From Streptococcus pneumoniae (GTDB lineage: Bacteria; Bacillota; Bacilli; Lactobacillales; Streptococcaceae): a stretch of 64,000 nucleotides of DNA. Shown here piece by piece: positions 41,815 through 51,100 of the stretch. The notes beneath the pieces are model-generated. The model was not told where the DNA came from and made no database searches. It saw nothing but the letters and a program-made list of their open reading frames with translations. The position numbers were made by a program, and so were the translations under genes. Each line of letters begins with the position of its first letter. Within the stretch, counting starts at the first letter, position 1. Where the stretch lies: assembly GCF_001096185.1 (NCBI RefSeq), contig NZ_CRPU01000005.1, forward strand, positions 94,047 through 158,046, written 5' to 3'.

Positions 41815-42675
41815 TTAATCTTTTCTAAAGCTCGGATCTTTCAAACTCTGCACACTGGCATTGATCACCGCGCCTAGGATAACAATTTTAGCAATCAAGA
41901 TAAACCAAAACATCATCACAACAAGAAGAACGGAACCTAAAATTCGGACGTCCACTAAATGATGGACATAGTAATTGAGATAACTAGAGAACAGAGTTAG
42001 TAAACCTAAAATCACTAAGAGAACAAAGGCACTGCCTGGTAGGGTATAACTAAGTTTCCTGGTAGATAGATTGGGAAGAAAATAATAAAGCATGACCAAG
42101 ATAGCAAAGAGGAGGGCGTAAATCAGAGGACCTGCCAACCCTTGTAAAGCCTGATAAATAATACCATCTTTTGTCCAATAATGAGCAAGTAAATCCAAAA
42201 TCATCTGCCCAAATAAGCTCAAAAACAAGGCAAACGCAAAGAGGAGCTGTAAACCAAAACTGACTAGGAGACTCACCATCTGATGGGAAATAAGTCCACG
42301 ACTCTTTTCGACGCCATAAGCCTTGTTAAAAGCTTTTTGCAAGAAATTCATAGATTTTGAAAAACTCCATAACGCCGATAAAACAGAAAAACTCAATAAA
42401 CCTGTTGAAGGTTGGGTCAAGACTTCTCTGGCTATTTTTTCCACACCTTCATAGAGGCTTGGGGGCAGGACGTCTTTCACAAATCCCAGAAATTCTCCCA
42501 CAGGAATCTGAAAATAGGGTAGGATATTGACCACCACCAAAAGCAGGGGAAAAATCGAAATCAACCAATAGTAGGCTACTGCGACACTGGTCAACTCACT
42601 ATCTGATGCTTGATAATAATGCAAAAAAGCTTTTACTAAAGGCTTGTCTGTCAGCTCTTTCCACCACTTTTTCAT
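41815..42675 (-). CDS. YihY/BrkB-family membrane protein
   Basis: A 286-residue protein with six predicted membrane helices and the YihY/BrkB signature early on (YYWLISIFPLLLVVVNIL, then SFSVLSALWSFSKSMNFLQKAFNKAYGV). The family was once called ribonuclease BN, which is not supported; its role is unknown, possibly transport. The ATG at 42675 (MKKWWKEL) with GAAGGAG upstream is preferred over the open extension to 42690. It is monocistronic. Confidence 0.88.
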   Translation of the reverse strand: MKKWWKELTDKPLVKAFLHYYQASDSELTSVAVAYYWLISIFPLLLVVVNILPYFQIPVGEFLGFVKDVLPPSLYEGVEKIAREVLTQPSTGLLSFSVLSALWSFSKSMNFLQKAFNKAYGVEKSRGLISHQMVSLLVSFGLQLLFAFALFLSLFGQMILDLLAHYWTKDGIIYQALQGLAGPLIYALLFAILVMLYYFLPNLSTRKLSYTLPGSAFVLLVILGLLTLFSSYLNYYVHHLVDVRILGSVLLVVMMFWFILIAKIVILGAVINASVQSLKDPSFRKD

Positions 42676-42699
42676 GTCACACTCCTTCACTTACAATCT

Positions 42700-42807
42700 T
42701 ATACTCAATGAAAATCAAAGAGCAAACTAGGAAGCTAGCCGTAAGCTGTACTTGAGTACGGTAAGGCGACGCTGACGTGGTTTGAATTCGATTTTCGAAT
42801 AGTATTA
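42700..42807. repeat. Short BOX element (boxA-boxC, no boxB)
   Basis: BoxA TATACTCAATGAAAATCAAA runs into boxC GACGCTGACGTGGTTTGAA with no boxB unit. It ends AATAGTATTA, one or two nt before the antiporter stop codon at 42809. Confidence 0.92.
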
Positions 42808-42808
42808 A

Positions 42809-44863
42809 CTAATTTCTTCTTACCAATTCCACCATATCATAAGGCAGGGTATTGGCAGCTTCCTTCAAGGAATAGTTCTCTAAGTTATTGACATTTTGTC
42901 GTAACTTCTTAGCATACTTGCTCGTAATCAATCGTTTCTCTTCATATTCGAAAATCATCTTGCGCTCTAAGTAATACCCTCTCAGCATTTCATCGATATT
43001 GTTGGGTTTGATACGTGTAATAACCCGTTCGACAAAGGCACCACTGCTGATAATAGCTGTTTCACGAAGACGAGACTCCTGCATAAAACTAATCAAAGAG
43101 CGTCTATAGACTCCCTTCAGGTTTTCCAAACTTTCAATAATCATCTCTGTATTGGCAAGATAGAGCTCTGCAATTTGGTCATAATCAAGAGCACGGAGAC
43201 GGCTTTGCTCCTTGTCCTTCCAGCTACGGAAGGTCTTTCCGAGAGTAAAAACTTCATGAAGGAGAAAACGTAAAATCCGCAAAGAAACAAGGAAATAATA
43301 GGTCAATCGTGAAGCAAACTTACGATTGATGCCTCGTTCTATATTTTTCAGATAACGTTGGTAAACTCGGTAAGCACGATTGCTAATGTTCCCCTCTTCA
43401 TAGGCCTGTTCCAATCCATCACTTTCAATACTAAGAATCAAGAGTTTCAAAGCAGCCCAGTCTTCTTGAGCCCCCTTATTTTCTTGACTCAGGATGAGAT
43501 TTTCAATACGTCCATGGTAATTGTCAATAGCCGCATAGAGAGGGAGCTTATTTCTAGTGCCTTCCAACTCTTTTTCCAACTCTAGCGTTACTTCATTCAA
43601 AATAGCGATATGCATGAGATAATCCTTGCTTTCTTCCTCTTCATCAGAAAGATGAGGCAGAACCAAGAGACCTGTTAAAAAACTGACAAGCGTCACACCT
43701 GCGACAAGGAAAAGCAAGATAGGATACTTCTGCTCTAAATTACTTGGTATCAGAAGAATCGTAGCAATCGACACCGTTCCCTTAACACCTGAGAAGGTCA
43801 AGAGAAGCATGTCCTTCATATACTTATTTAGCTTTTTCTTGAGACGTCTAGTCCTATAGGCATAATAGCCATAAATCATGACAAAACGAATAGCAAAGAG
43901 GACAAAGGTCAGGGCTATAAGAGATAGCAGCAAGAGTAGAGGATTATAGATTGGATTGGTCAAGATAGGCTCTGCTATCATTTCCAGCTCCATCCCTAAA
44001 ATCACAAAGACAGAACCGTTGAGCATAAAGTTCACTGTATGCCAGACTGTCTCGGTTACCGTATCCACTTGGGCTTCGAGGAGCGTAATTTTCTTAAAAC
44101 GGCTTGCCTTTAAAATCCCAGCAACCACAACGGCAATAATCCCTGAAACGTGGACTTCTTCTGCCAGAAAGAAGGTCACCAGAGGTAAACTCAATTCTAA
44201 TAAAAGTTCGCTGGCAATATCCGTTGCTCGTACACTAAGTAAGAAACTATGGAGGAAACGGTTGGTCATGGCTGTTAAAAATCCAATTAAAAGACCGCCT
44301 AGGATTGAAAAGATGAGCGAACTACTCGCTTGACCAAGGGAAAAAGCTCCAGTTGTCCAAGCTGTCAAGGCCACCTGAAAGGCCACCAAACCAGAAGCAT
44401 CATTCAAGAGTCCTTCACCCTTAAGGATATTGGACACGCGCTTAGGAAAGCTAAAACGCTCCGAAAGAGAAGCAAAAGCTACCAAGTCCGTAGGCCCAAG
44501 GGCCGCCCCAACAGCCAAGCAAGCCGCCAAGGGAAGACTGAGCCAAAGAAGATGGGCCAAGCCACCCAAACTCAAGGTAGAGATAAAAATCACTGGAAAT
44601 ATGAGATAGACAATGATTCGCCAGTGTTTTAAAATAGCTGTAATATCCGCTTCCTCAGACTCTCGAAAAAGCAAGGGTCCGATAACCAGTGCCAAAAACA
44701 ACTCTGTATTGAGGTGAAAGTCGGTATTGAGTAAAAAGAGACCAATCACAATTCCCAAAAGAATTTGCACCAAAGGGAGAGGCAAAAAGGGCAGGAGCTT
44801 ATTGGTTGTACTTGATACAATCAAGACAAGTAAAAATAGGATGAGGTAAATCAGTAATTCCAC
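42809..44863 (-). CDS. Na+/H+ antiporter, NhaP/CPA1 type
   Basis: A 684-residue protein: about 12 membrane helices in the first 400 residues (CPA1 family) followed by a long helical cytoplasmic domain of about 280 residues. Family traits include LGPTDLVAFASLSERFSFPKRVSNILKGEGLLNDASGLVAFQ with the paired acidic ion-binding residues (ND) near 155-156, and HVSGIIAVVVAGI. It would exchange sodium or potassium for protons and support pH homeostasis. It lies 11 nt after a small gene and is probably the last gene of the mnmL-mnmM transcript. Confidence 0.92.
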   Translation of the reverse strand: MELLIYLILFLLVLIVSSTTNKLLPFLPLPLVQILLGIVIGLFLLNTDFHLNTELFLALVIGPLLFRESEEADITAILKHWRIIVYLIFPVIFISTLSLGGLAHLLWLSLPLAACLAVGAALGPTDLVAFASLSERFSFPKRVSNILKGEGLLNDASGLVAFQVALTAWTTGAFSLGQASSSLIFSILGGLLIGFLTAMTNRFLHSFLLSVRATDIASELLLELSLPLVTFFLAEEVHVSGIIAVVVAGILKASRFKKITLLEAQVDTVTETVWHTVNFMLNGSVFVILGMELEMIAEPILTNPIYNPLLLLLSLIALTFVLFAIRFVMIYGYYAYRTRRLKKKLNKYMKDMLLLTFSGVKGTVSIATILLIPSNLEQKYPILLFLVAGVTLVSFLTGLLVLPHLSDEEEESKDYLMHIAILNEVTLELEKELEGTRNKLPLYAAIDNYHGRIENLILSQENKGAQEDWAALKLLILSIESDGLEQAYEEGNISNRAYRVYQRYLKNIERGINRKFASRLTYYFLVSLRILRFLLHEVFTLGKTFRSWKDKEQSRLRALDYDQIAELYLANTEMIIESLENLKGVYRRSLISFMQESRLRETAIISSGAFVERVITRIKPNNIDEMLRGYYLERKMIFEYEEKRLITSKYAKKLRQNVNNLENYSLKEAANTLPYDMVELVRRN

Positions 44864-44874
44864 GCACTTCCTCC

Positions 44875-45129
44875 TTAATCTTTTTTACAACAGGATTCAA
44901 AAATCTCCTTCTGCTCTTTGATTTTTTGGTCAATCTTGGAACAGTCTTTGTGCTCAATTTTTCTCTGGCAGCGTTCCATTTCAAGAGCAACTAATTTTTT
45001 CTTGATTTTAAGCATTTTTTTGCTCATATGCGCTTGATCTAGCACGCCCACCGCTCGTTCGTGGTGAGTTGATTCAACAAAATTCTGGCGCATGGCATCC
45101 AGCTTTTCACGTAGGTATTGTTTATCCAT
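44875..45129 (-). CDS. Small charged Cys-containing protein, unknown
   Basis: An 84-residue, very lysine/glutamate-rich helical protein with no signal peptide. Five cysteines fall in RCQRKIEHKDCSK and the C-terminal SCCKKD. It overlaps the end of mnmM by 8 nt and precedes the antiporter by 11 nt, so it is co-translated. I do not recognise a family. A coiled-coil or adaptor role would be guesswork; the operon order suggests a real gene because both overlaps and spacing are tight. Confidence 0.72.
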   Translation of the reverse strand: MDKQYLREKLDAMRQNFVESTHHERAVGVLDQAHMSKKMLKIKKKLVALEMERCQRKIEHKDCSKIDQKIKEQKEIFESCCKKD

Positions 45130-45679
45130 GTCTATATCTCTCTAATTTTTCAATCATCACTAAAAATGGTGGGTTGTTGACTTGGTTTAAAGTTCGGTAA
45201 ATGGCAGCTGTGTACTCTTGTTGGTTCAACTGACTGACAAAATCCAAGACAGCATCCCTCTCGAGGTCACCTCCTTCATGACCATAGTAGATCATGATAG
45301 CAATCCGTCCACCTTTAACAAGCAAATGACACAGCTTTTCTAATGCTTCAATCGTTGTCTGAGGTCGGGTGATGACAGACTTATCAGCTGACGGCAGATA
45401 GCCCAGATTAAAAATCCCTGCCTTGGCTTCTGTCACAAACTGGTCCAGTGTCTCATGGCCTTGCAAGATTAACTGGGCATTTGTCATTCCAGCCTGGTTC
45501 AAACGCTCTTGCGTCTTTTCCAAGGCTTGCTTCTGAATATCAAAGGCATAGACTTTCTTAGCTAGTTTGGCTAAAAAAAGCGTGTCATGGCCATTTCCCA
45601 TAGTCGCATCCACTACGATATCCTCTTTTGTCACTACCTCAGACAAAAAATCATGTGCCATCTCAAGTGGTCTTTTCAT
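45122..45679 (-). CDS. mnmM: tRNA methyltransferase MnmM (YtqB)
   Basis: An SAM-dependent methyltransferase of 185 residues with the motif DATMGNGHDTLFLAKL near residue 26 and FNLGYLPSADKS near 97, as in YtqB. Work in B. subtilis reassigned YtqB as the methylase making mnm5s2U from nm5s2U at the tRNA wobble base. The open frame starts at a TTG (45685); the ATG at 45679 has GGAG seven nt upstream and is chosen. It overlaps the radical SAM partner gene by 17 nt, so translation is coupled. Confidence 0.86.
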   Translation of the reverse strand: MKRPLEMAHDFLSEVVTKEDIVVDATMGNGHDTLFLAKLAKKVYAFDIQKQALEKTQERLNQAGMTNAQLILQGHETLDQFVTEAKAGIFNLGYLPSADKSVITRPQTTIEALEKLCHLLVKGGRIAIMIYYGHEGGDLERDAVLDFVSQLNQQEYTAAIYRTLNQVNNPPFLVMIEKLERYRHG

Positions 45680-46610
45680 TTTCAAACTCCTGTTTTACAG
45701 CCTTGCATCCTTGAACACTTCCACGACGTCGCATTTCAGTTTCAATAGCATTTAGCACTTCCCATTTATTGAGGCTCCACATAGGCCCAATCAACATATC
45801 TCTAGGTGCATCTCCTGTGATTCGATGGATGACGATATGTTTGGGAATGATTTCCAATTGGTCACAGATGACCTTAACATATTCGTCCTGACTCATCAGT
45901 TGCAAACGTCCCTCGTGATAATCCCGTTGCATACGAGTATTTGTCATAAGATGGAGCAAATGCAGTTTAATCCCTTGAATATCGTTATCCGTGACACAGC
46001 GGCGGACATTTTCAACCATCATCTCATGGGTTTCACCAGGAAGACCGTTAATCAAATGGGAAACAATCTCAATCTTGGAATATTTCCTCAAACGCTTGAC
46101 CGTCTCCACGTACAATTCATAAGAATGGGCACGGTTAATCAAATCAGAGGTTGTTTCATAAGTGGTCTGCAAGCCCAATTCAACCGTCACATGCATGCGT
46201 TCCGACAATTCAGCCAAATATTCGATGGTTTCGTCTGGTAAACAATCTGGCCGTGTTCCGATATTGATTCCTACTACACCTGGCTCATTGATAGCCTGCT
46301 CATAGCGCTCTCGGATGACTTCCACCTTTTCATGAGTGTTGGTAAAATTTTGAAAATAAACCAGATACTTCTGAACATCCGGCCACTTACGGTGCATAAA
46401 GTCAATTTCCTTATAAAATTGCTCACGGATAGGCGCATCTGGTGCTACGATAGCATCTCCAGAACCTGAAACCGTACAAAAAGTACAGCCTCCATGAGCC
46501 ACAGTTCCATCACGATTGGGACAGTCAAATCCCGCATCAATAGGGACTTTAAAAGTCTTTTCTCCAAATAGTTTTCGATAATAATCATTCAAGGTATTAT
46601 AAGATTTCAT
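45663..46610 (-). CDS. mnmL: Radical SAM protein MnmL (YtqA/YhcC, TIGR01212)
   Basis: A radical SAM enzyme of about 315 residues with the family-specific cluster site CPNRDGTVAHGGCTFC near residue 20-36, then NIGTRPDCLPDE, ELGLQTTYETTSDLINRAHS and SHLINGLPGET. YtqA, which pairs with YtqB, has been implicated in the Gram-positive route of wobble-uridine side-chain modification. The open frame extends to 46787, but a TATAAT -10 box lies inside the extension; ATG at 46610 (MKSYNTLN) is the start, 7 nt after the -10 box, with no Shine-Dalgarno site. The mRNA looks leaderless. Confidence 0.87.
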   Translation of the reverse strand: MKSYNTLNDYYRKLFGEKTFKVPIDAGFDCPNRDGTVAHGGCTFCTVSGSGDAIVAPDAPIREQFYKEIDFMHRKWPDVQKYLVYFQNFTNTHEKVEVIRERYEQAINEPGVVGINIGTRPDCLPDETIEYLAELSERMHVTVELGLQTTYETTSDLINRAHSYELYVETVKRLRKYSKIEIVSHLINGLPGETHEMMVENVRRCVTDNDIQGIKLHLLHLMTNTRMQRDYHEGRLQLMSQDEYVKVICDQLEIIPKHIVIHRITGDAPRDMLIGPMWSLNKWEVLNAIETEMRRRGSVQGCKAVKQEFENEKTT

Positions 46611-46617
46611 AACTTTC

Positions 46618-46646
46618 ATTATAACAAAAAACACCCACAATCTCAA
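46618..46646 (-). promoter_or_regulatory. Promoter of mnmL-mnmM (leaderless)
   Basis: -35 TTGAGA (46641-46646), exactly 17 nt, and extended -10 TGTTATAAT (TATAAT 46618-46623). Start of transcription is predicted at or 1 nt before the mnmL ATG. Confidence 0.8.
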
Positions 46647-46704
46647 AAGCCTGACTTTCCTATAAATTCCTCTGTTTCTCGTTTCCATTAGCCTTTTTTT
46701 ATGA

Positions 46705-46710
46705 TACAAT
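46705..46710 (+). promoter_or_regulatory. Extended -10 of the DUF3397-like gene (leaderless)
   Basis: TGATACAAT with TACAAT at 46705-46710; -35 TTTCCA 17 nt upstream. The ATG at 46717 begins 6 nt later. It is divergent from the mnmL promoter. Confidence 0.68.
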
Positions 46711-46716
46711 ATGGGT

Positions 46717-47070
46717 ATGATTTTAATGAAATTAGCCTCTATTTTATTATTGATACTGACCTTGGTCGTCTGCATTATCATAACCAAACTTTTTAGATTA
46801 AAAAAACTAGGCCGAAACTTTGCGGATTTGGCTTTTCCAGTCTTGGTATTTGAATATTACCTTATTACTGCCAAAACCTTTACCCATAATTTTCTCCCTA
46901 GACTGGGGCTAGCCCTCTCAGTCCTAGCTATTATTCTCGTTTTTTTCTTCCTTCTGAAAAAACGTAGCTTTTACTATCCTAAATTCATCAAATTCTTCTG
47001 GCGTGCAGGATTTTTATTAACCCTTGTCATGTATATCGAGATGATTGTTGAATTGATGGCTCAGAAATAA
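46717..47070 (+). CDS. Small membrane protein, DUF3397-like
   Basis: A protein of about 117 residues with four hydrophobic helices and lysine/arginine-rich loops (RLKKLG, LKKRSFYYPK), resembling the DUF3397 membrane family of Firmicutes; function unknown. The frame is open from 46711, but that ATG follows the -10 box without space, so the second ATG at 46717 (MILMKLAS), where the transcript should begin, is the likely start. It stands alone, divergent from mnmL, and ends with a clear terminator. Confidence 0.82.
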   Translation: MILMKLASILLLILTLVVCIIITKLFRLKKLGRNFADLAFPVLVFEYYLITAKTFTHNFLPRLGLALSVLAIILVFFFLLKKRSFYYPKFIKFFWRAGFLLTLVMYIEMIVELMAQK

Positions 47071-47082
47071 AAAACTAAATCG

Positions 47083-47128
47083 AAAACACCTCAATCAAAC
47101 TGAAATACAGTGATTGAAGTGTTTTTTT
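47083..47128 (+). terminator. Terminator of the DUF3397-like gene
   Basis: AAACACCTCAATCA / TGATTGAAGTGTTT stem with a 13-nt loop and seven T. Confidence 0.92.
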
Positions 47129-47152
47129 CTTTATATCTTTTTTAATAATTCT

Positions 47153-47349
47153 TATACTCAATGAAAATCAAAAAGCAAACTAGGAAGCTAGTCGCAGGTT
47201 GCTAAAAGCACTGCTTTTAGGTTGTAGATAGAACTGACGAAGTCAGCTCAGAGTACTGCTTTGAGGTTGCAGATAAGACTGACGAAGTCAGTCACATATA
47301 TACGGCAAGGCGACGTTGACGTGGTTTGAAGAGATTTTCGAAGAGTATT
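47153..47349. repeat. BOX element (boxA-boxB-boxB-boxC)
   Basis: BoxA at 47153, two boxB units each with CTGACGAAGTCAG, and boxC GACGTTGACGTGGTTTGAAG ending CGAAGAGTATTA. The final TTA is the stop codon of the gene at 47348-47656. Confidence 0.94.
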
Positions 47350-47656
47350 ATTTTCCTTCTTTATCAGGAAAGAGGTAACCAAGACCTACACAAGCCAGCA
47401 CACCTGCTCCAATGACCAAGCCACTTGAAATTGGCAAAAGGTCCAAAATTGCATTCGCGATGATAAAGGCAATAATCAAACACATCAGACTAGCCTTGTA
47501 ATCCTTTTTCAAAAGATTCTCTAGTGTGAAAAAGAGGAACAAGCCTACCGGAATCAATGACCAGAGGTTAATGTCCAAACTTGGCCAGCCAACAGAACCA
47601 AAATACACTACTGTCGCTGCTACTACTAAAAATACAATCCCCAATAATTTTTTCAT
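47348..47656 (-). CDS. Small membrane protein, unknown
   Basis: A 102-residue protein with four hydrophobic segments (about 4-20, 29-44, 53-70, 76-93) and a charged C-terminus PDKEGK. It resembles the small membrane domain found in LiaF-like and related proteins, but the match is only by general look. The ATG has a GGAGAT site. The stop codon is the last three bases of a BOX element. No partner gene lies in the same direction nearby. Confidence 0.75.
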   Translation of the reverse strand: MKKLLGIVFLVVAATVVYFGSVGWPSLDINLWSLIPVGLFLFFTLENLLKKDYKASLMCLIIAFIIANAILDLLPISSGLVIGAGVLACVGLGYLFPDKEGK

Positions 47657-48128
47657 TTGTTTATCTCCAATTTCTTTTTAGAAACTTGAACCATCTGGTA
47701 TCGACGCCTCACGTCCCTTACAAAAATCATTATAGCAGAGGTCAGTTTCAAGAACAAGTTCTTTTGCCTATCTGGTCTCAATCTCGGTCTAAGTGGCTCA
47801 ATAATAGCCATAAAATAAGGAAATAGGTGAAAAACTTCCTTCCAAATAAAAAGGAATTAAGCAACCAAACGCTACTTAATTCCTTGAAATTATCTCATCA
47901 CCTCTATTAGCCTTTAAATTTTGATAGACTCTATTTTCTAATCAATATTGTCAATACTAACCCTTTCAATCAATTCATTAGTTGTCGAAACTAAGTCTAT
48001 TAATAAATCCAAAAAGAGTATCAATAGTAAAGTAAACTAAATAATTGAGTTATAAATGGCTATTTTCACAAAACTGTTTCATCATTATACTATCTCAGTA
48101 CATAAACCATTTTTCTATAGCTTTTGTC
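47657..48128. other. Gap between the small membrane gene and prtA
   Basis: It holds the terminator-like hairpin at 47846-47885 and otherwise AT-rich, non-coding sequence. Short open frames here (47581-47826 and 48045-48380 on the plus strand) have no ribosome sites and look random or mirror the 3' end of prtA. Confidence 0.5.
47846..47885 (-). terminator. Probable prtA terminator
   Basis: Minus-strand AAGGAATTAAG / CTTAATTCCTT (11-bp perfect stem, 13-nt loop) followed by TTTTTATTT. It lies about 245 nt after the prtA stop, the first good terminator downstream. Confidence 0.75.
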
Positions 48129-51100
48129 TTAATCTTGATCTTTTTTCTTCAATCCAAGAAATGCACCTACGGTAAACATTATTCCAGCAATGAATGGTGT
48201 AAAACCTTCTCTAACTGTTCCAGTTTTTGGCAATCTATCAGAATTGTTAGTATCCGATTTACTATCGATATTGGTATCTTTATTAGCTATATTCTCTGGT
48301 TCATTAAGATAAACTTCTTTCTTATTTTCAAAGTTTTTATCATTTTTATCAGGAACTGTAGCTGTAACATCCTTAGTTGAATCAGATCTTTGACTTTCAT
48401 CTAATTGACTATAATTTACTTGTACAGGAACTGTAGTTTTGACATCTTTGGTTGAATCAAATTTGTGTGAATGATTTTCTCTTTGTAAGTCTTCTTTTCT
48501 GTGACTTTCATCTAATTGACTAGGATTTGCCTGTGGGTTATCTTTCTTTTTGGATACATCAAAAGTAGGTTTATTTTCCTCCTCCTTTTTCTCCTCTATT
48601 TTCTTGAATACAGGTTTTATAAGGGTATCTTTTGACACATTAATAACATAACCAGCATCTTTTTTCCCTTCGAAACCAGCAATTTCCCAACCATCAAATT
48701 GGTATCCTTTTTCTAATTCACCCTTATAGACAGGTAAAATAAAATCTTCTTCCGACACTATCGTTGAACTCATTTCTTTTCCATTTTGAATGGTCACAGT
48801 TACCCTATGAGGTTTTAATTCTCTTACCTCTCCCGTATCTTTATTTAAAATGAATTCTTTTACGGTTGTATTTCTTGCAAAATCTTTTACAAGAATCTTA
48901 ATGTTTAGTGTCTTATCTGTTAGTTGTTTAATATCATCAAATGACTTATATTCTTTTCCATTTACATAAATATGTTTGTCTTGAATCTCACCATTGAATC
49001 CATTATCTCTTTTATCATTGATGTTAAAGACTACAGATTTTCCATCAGCATATTCGATACTAGTATTTCCCTCAGGATCAATGTTTACTTCTGGTTTAAC
49101 ATTATCATATAAAAATTGATAGTGTACTCCAACCGCTTTCGCATTCAAATCGCTATAGCCAGTTTGAAGATAAACATTTCCATCCATATCTGTTACCTTA
49201 TCTGGGAATCCGTTTGCTTTATAGTCTTTCATTCCCCAGTCCATGATGTCACCGTCTTTAACATTAAGCTTAACGTTAAAATCTCTAGTGTTATCAATGT
49301 GTAAATCTCCGTAGATTAAATAATTATCTACAACAGATTCATTAACTCTCAATTCCCAGTTAAAACCACCCTTATCAGAAATCTTACCTCTTAAATAAAA
49401 TTCTGGATTTCGTACATAAATTTTATTAGATTTAGATGGATTAAAGTAGTTCTTGTCCATTGAAAGGTTTACTGGTTTTGCATCAATAAATAACGTAGAG
49501 CCATCTTCTTTTATAGCTTCTACATTGGACTTATCCTCTCCAGTGTACTCTTTATCATCTTTACCAAATAATACAAGTTTAGAAGGATCTGTTACAAGAT
49601 TTCCATCTTTATCGATTGCCTCCCCTTTATCGTTCATTTTAAATCTAAACACTTGATACCTTACAATGTTAAAGCCGTCCAAAGCCGACATTAATACTGA
49701 TTGAGTACTTCTTCCATCTTCAACATTTCTACTATCAGCATAAATTATTTTTTCTGAAAGGACTCTTAGATTAGGATTGGCCTTTTGTATTTTTGCTATA
49801 TCTTCATTGCTATAGACTCCATTTCCTTCTAACATATCCGTTTTTCCAGGATTATAGGTAGTCACTTTTAGTGCATAGCCTTTTCTCAGAATGATATTAT
49901 CCTTTAATAGATATTGTTGTTTTTCTGAATCAGAATAGATTTTACCAGATGCCATTTCAGTTAAATTGTTTGGTTTGTTTTTTGAAAGATCTCCTTCTCC
50001 TAATTCTATTATATTCCCATAACTTGATGCATAGGGATATTCTGTCTTAGTTTCCTTATTTTTTTCAGGCATTCTAATCTTCGTTTCAGCTTTTCTCTGA
50101 CCATCATCTGTAACAAATAATCTCATATCTCCTGCAAAAGCTAATCCATCCACAATGTCATTAATATTAGCGTATAAATCAAATGTCATCGTTTTTGAAT
50201 TGGAATCATACTTGGTCGCTTTGATTTCGATATATTTATAGTTATTTCCATAAAATACCTTGGCATTTTTAGACACATTACGTATCTTTCCAAGAATTTC
50301 AAAGTGTCCATCTTTAGACGGGCTTAGAACACCATAAATTTTTGATTTGATTTCGTCAAGTTTTTCAGTTTCATATTCTAAGTCGCTACCATCGTCATAG
50401 GCAGTTATATTTCCTTTATCGTCATATCGATAATCAAGTTCTACTGTTCTTGTACCACCAGTTACAAAGTCCTCTTCTTCCCTATATTTCTTTTTAATGA
50501 GTTTCTTTAGATCTTTATTTTCAAAGTTTCTAATTGTTGAAATAATTTTATTTATTTCAAGGCTAGCTTCTCCCTCAACTGAACTTTCTTCATCTGGTTT
50601 TGAATCTTCATCCTTAGCTTGATTATTATTGGTATTTTCCTCTGGGGTCTTTGCATTTTTGAGTTTATCTTCAGAAATTTCACCAAGCTTTTGGTATTTA
50701 GATGAATCCTGATCAGGATCTACTAGGTAATAAGAAATCATTCCTTTTTCATCAGCTTGGTCATCAAATTTAATTCTATGGATTTTGGTGAAGTTGCTTG
50801 CACCATCTAGGGCGATTACTTCGATGATTTTTCCTCTTAAATCTCCTGCTCCGCTAATTTCGTAGATAGTATTTCCATCTTTATCAAGCTTCCTATTTCT
50901 TTCCTCACCCTCTCCGGCGTAAGTTACATCAAGATTTTTCTCAACATCTCCATACTTATCGACAAGAGCTGCACCTGCATACCATACTTCGTTGGCTACT
51001 TCTTCAAATTTCTCAGGATGTTCTTTTTGGTCTCTAGCAAACAAGGTTTCGTGTTTGTACTCATCCTTTACCTTGTGGTAGGTATCTTTTGCGATCAATT

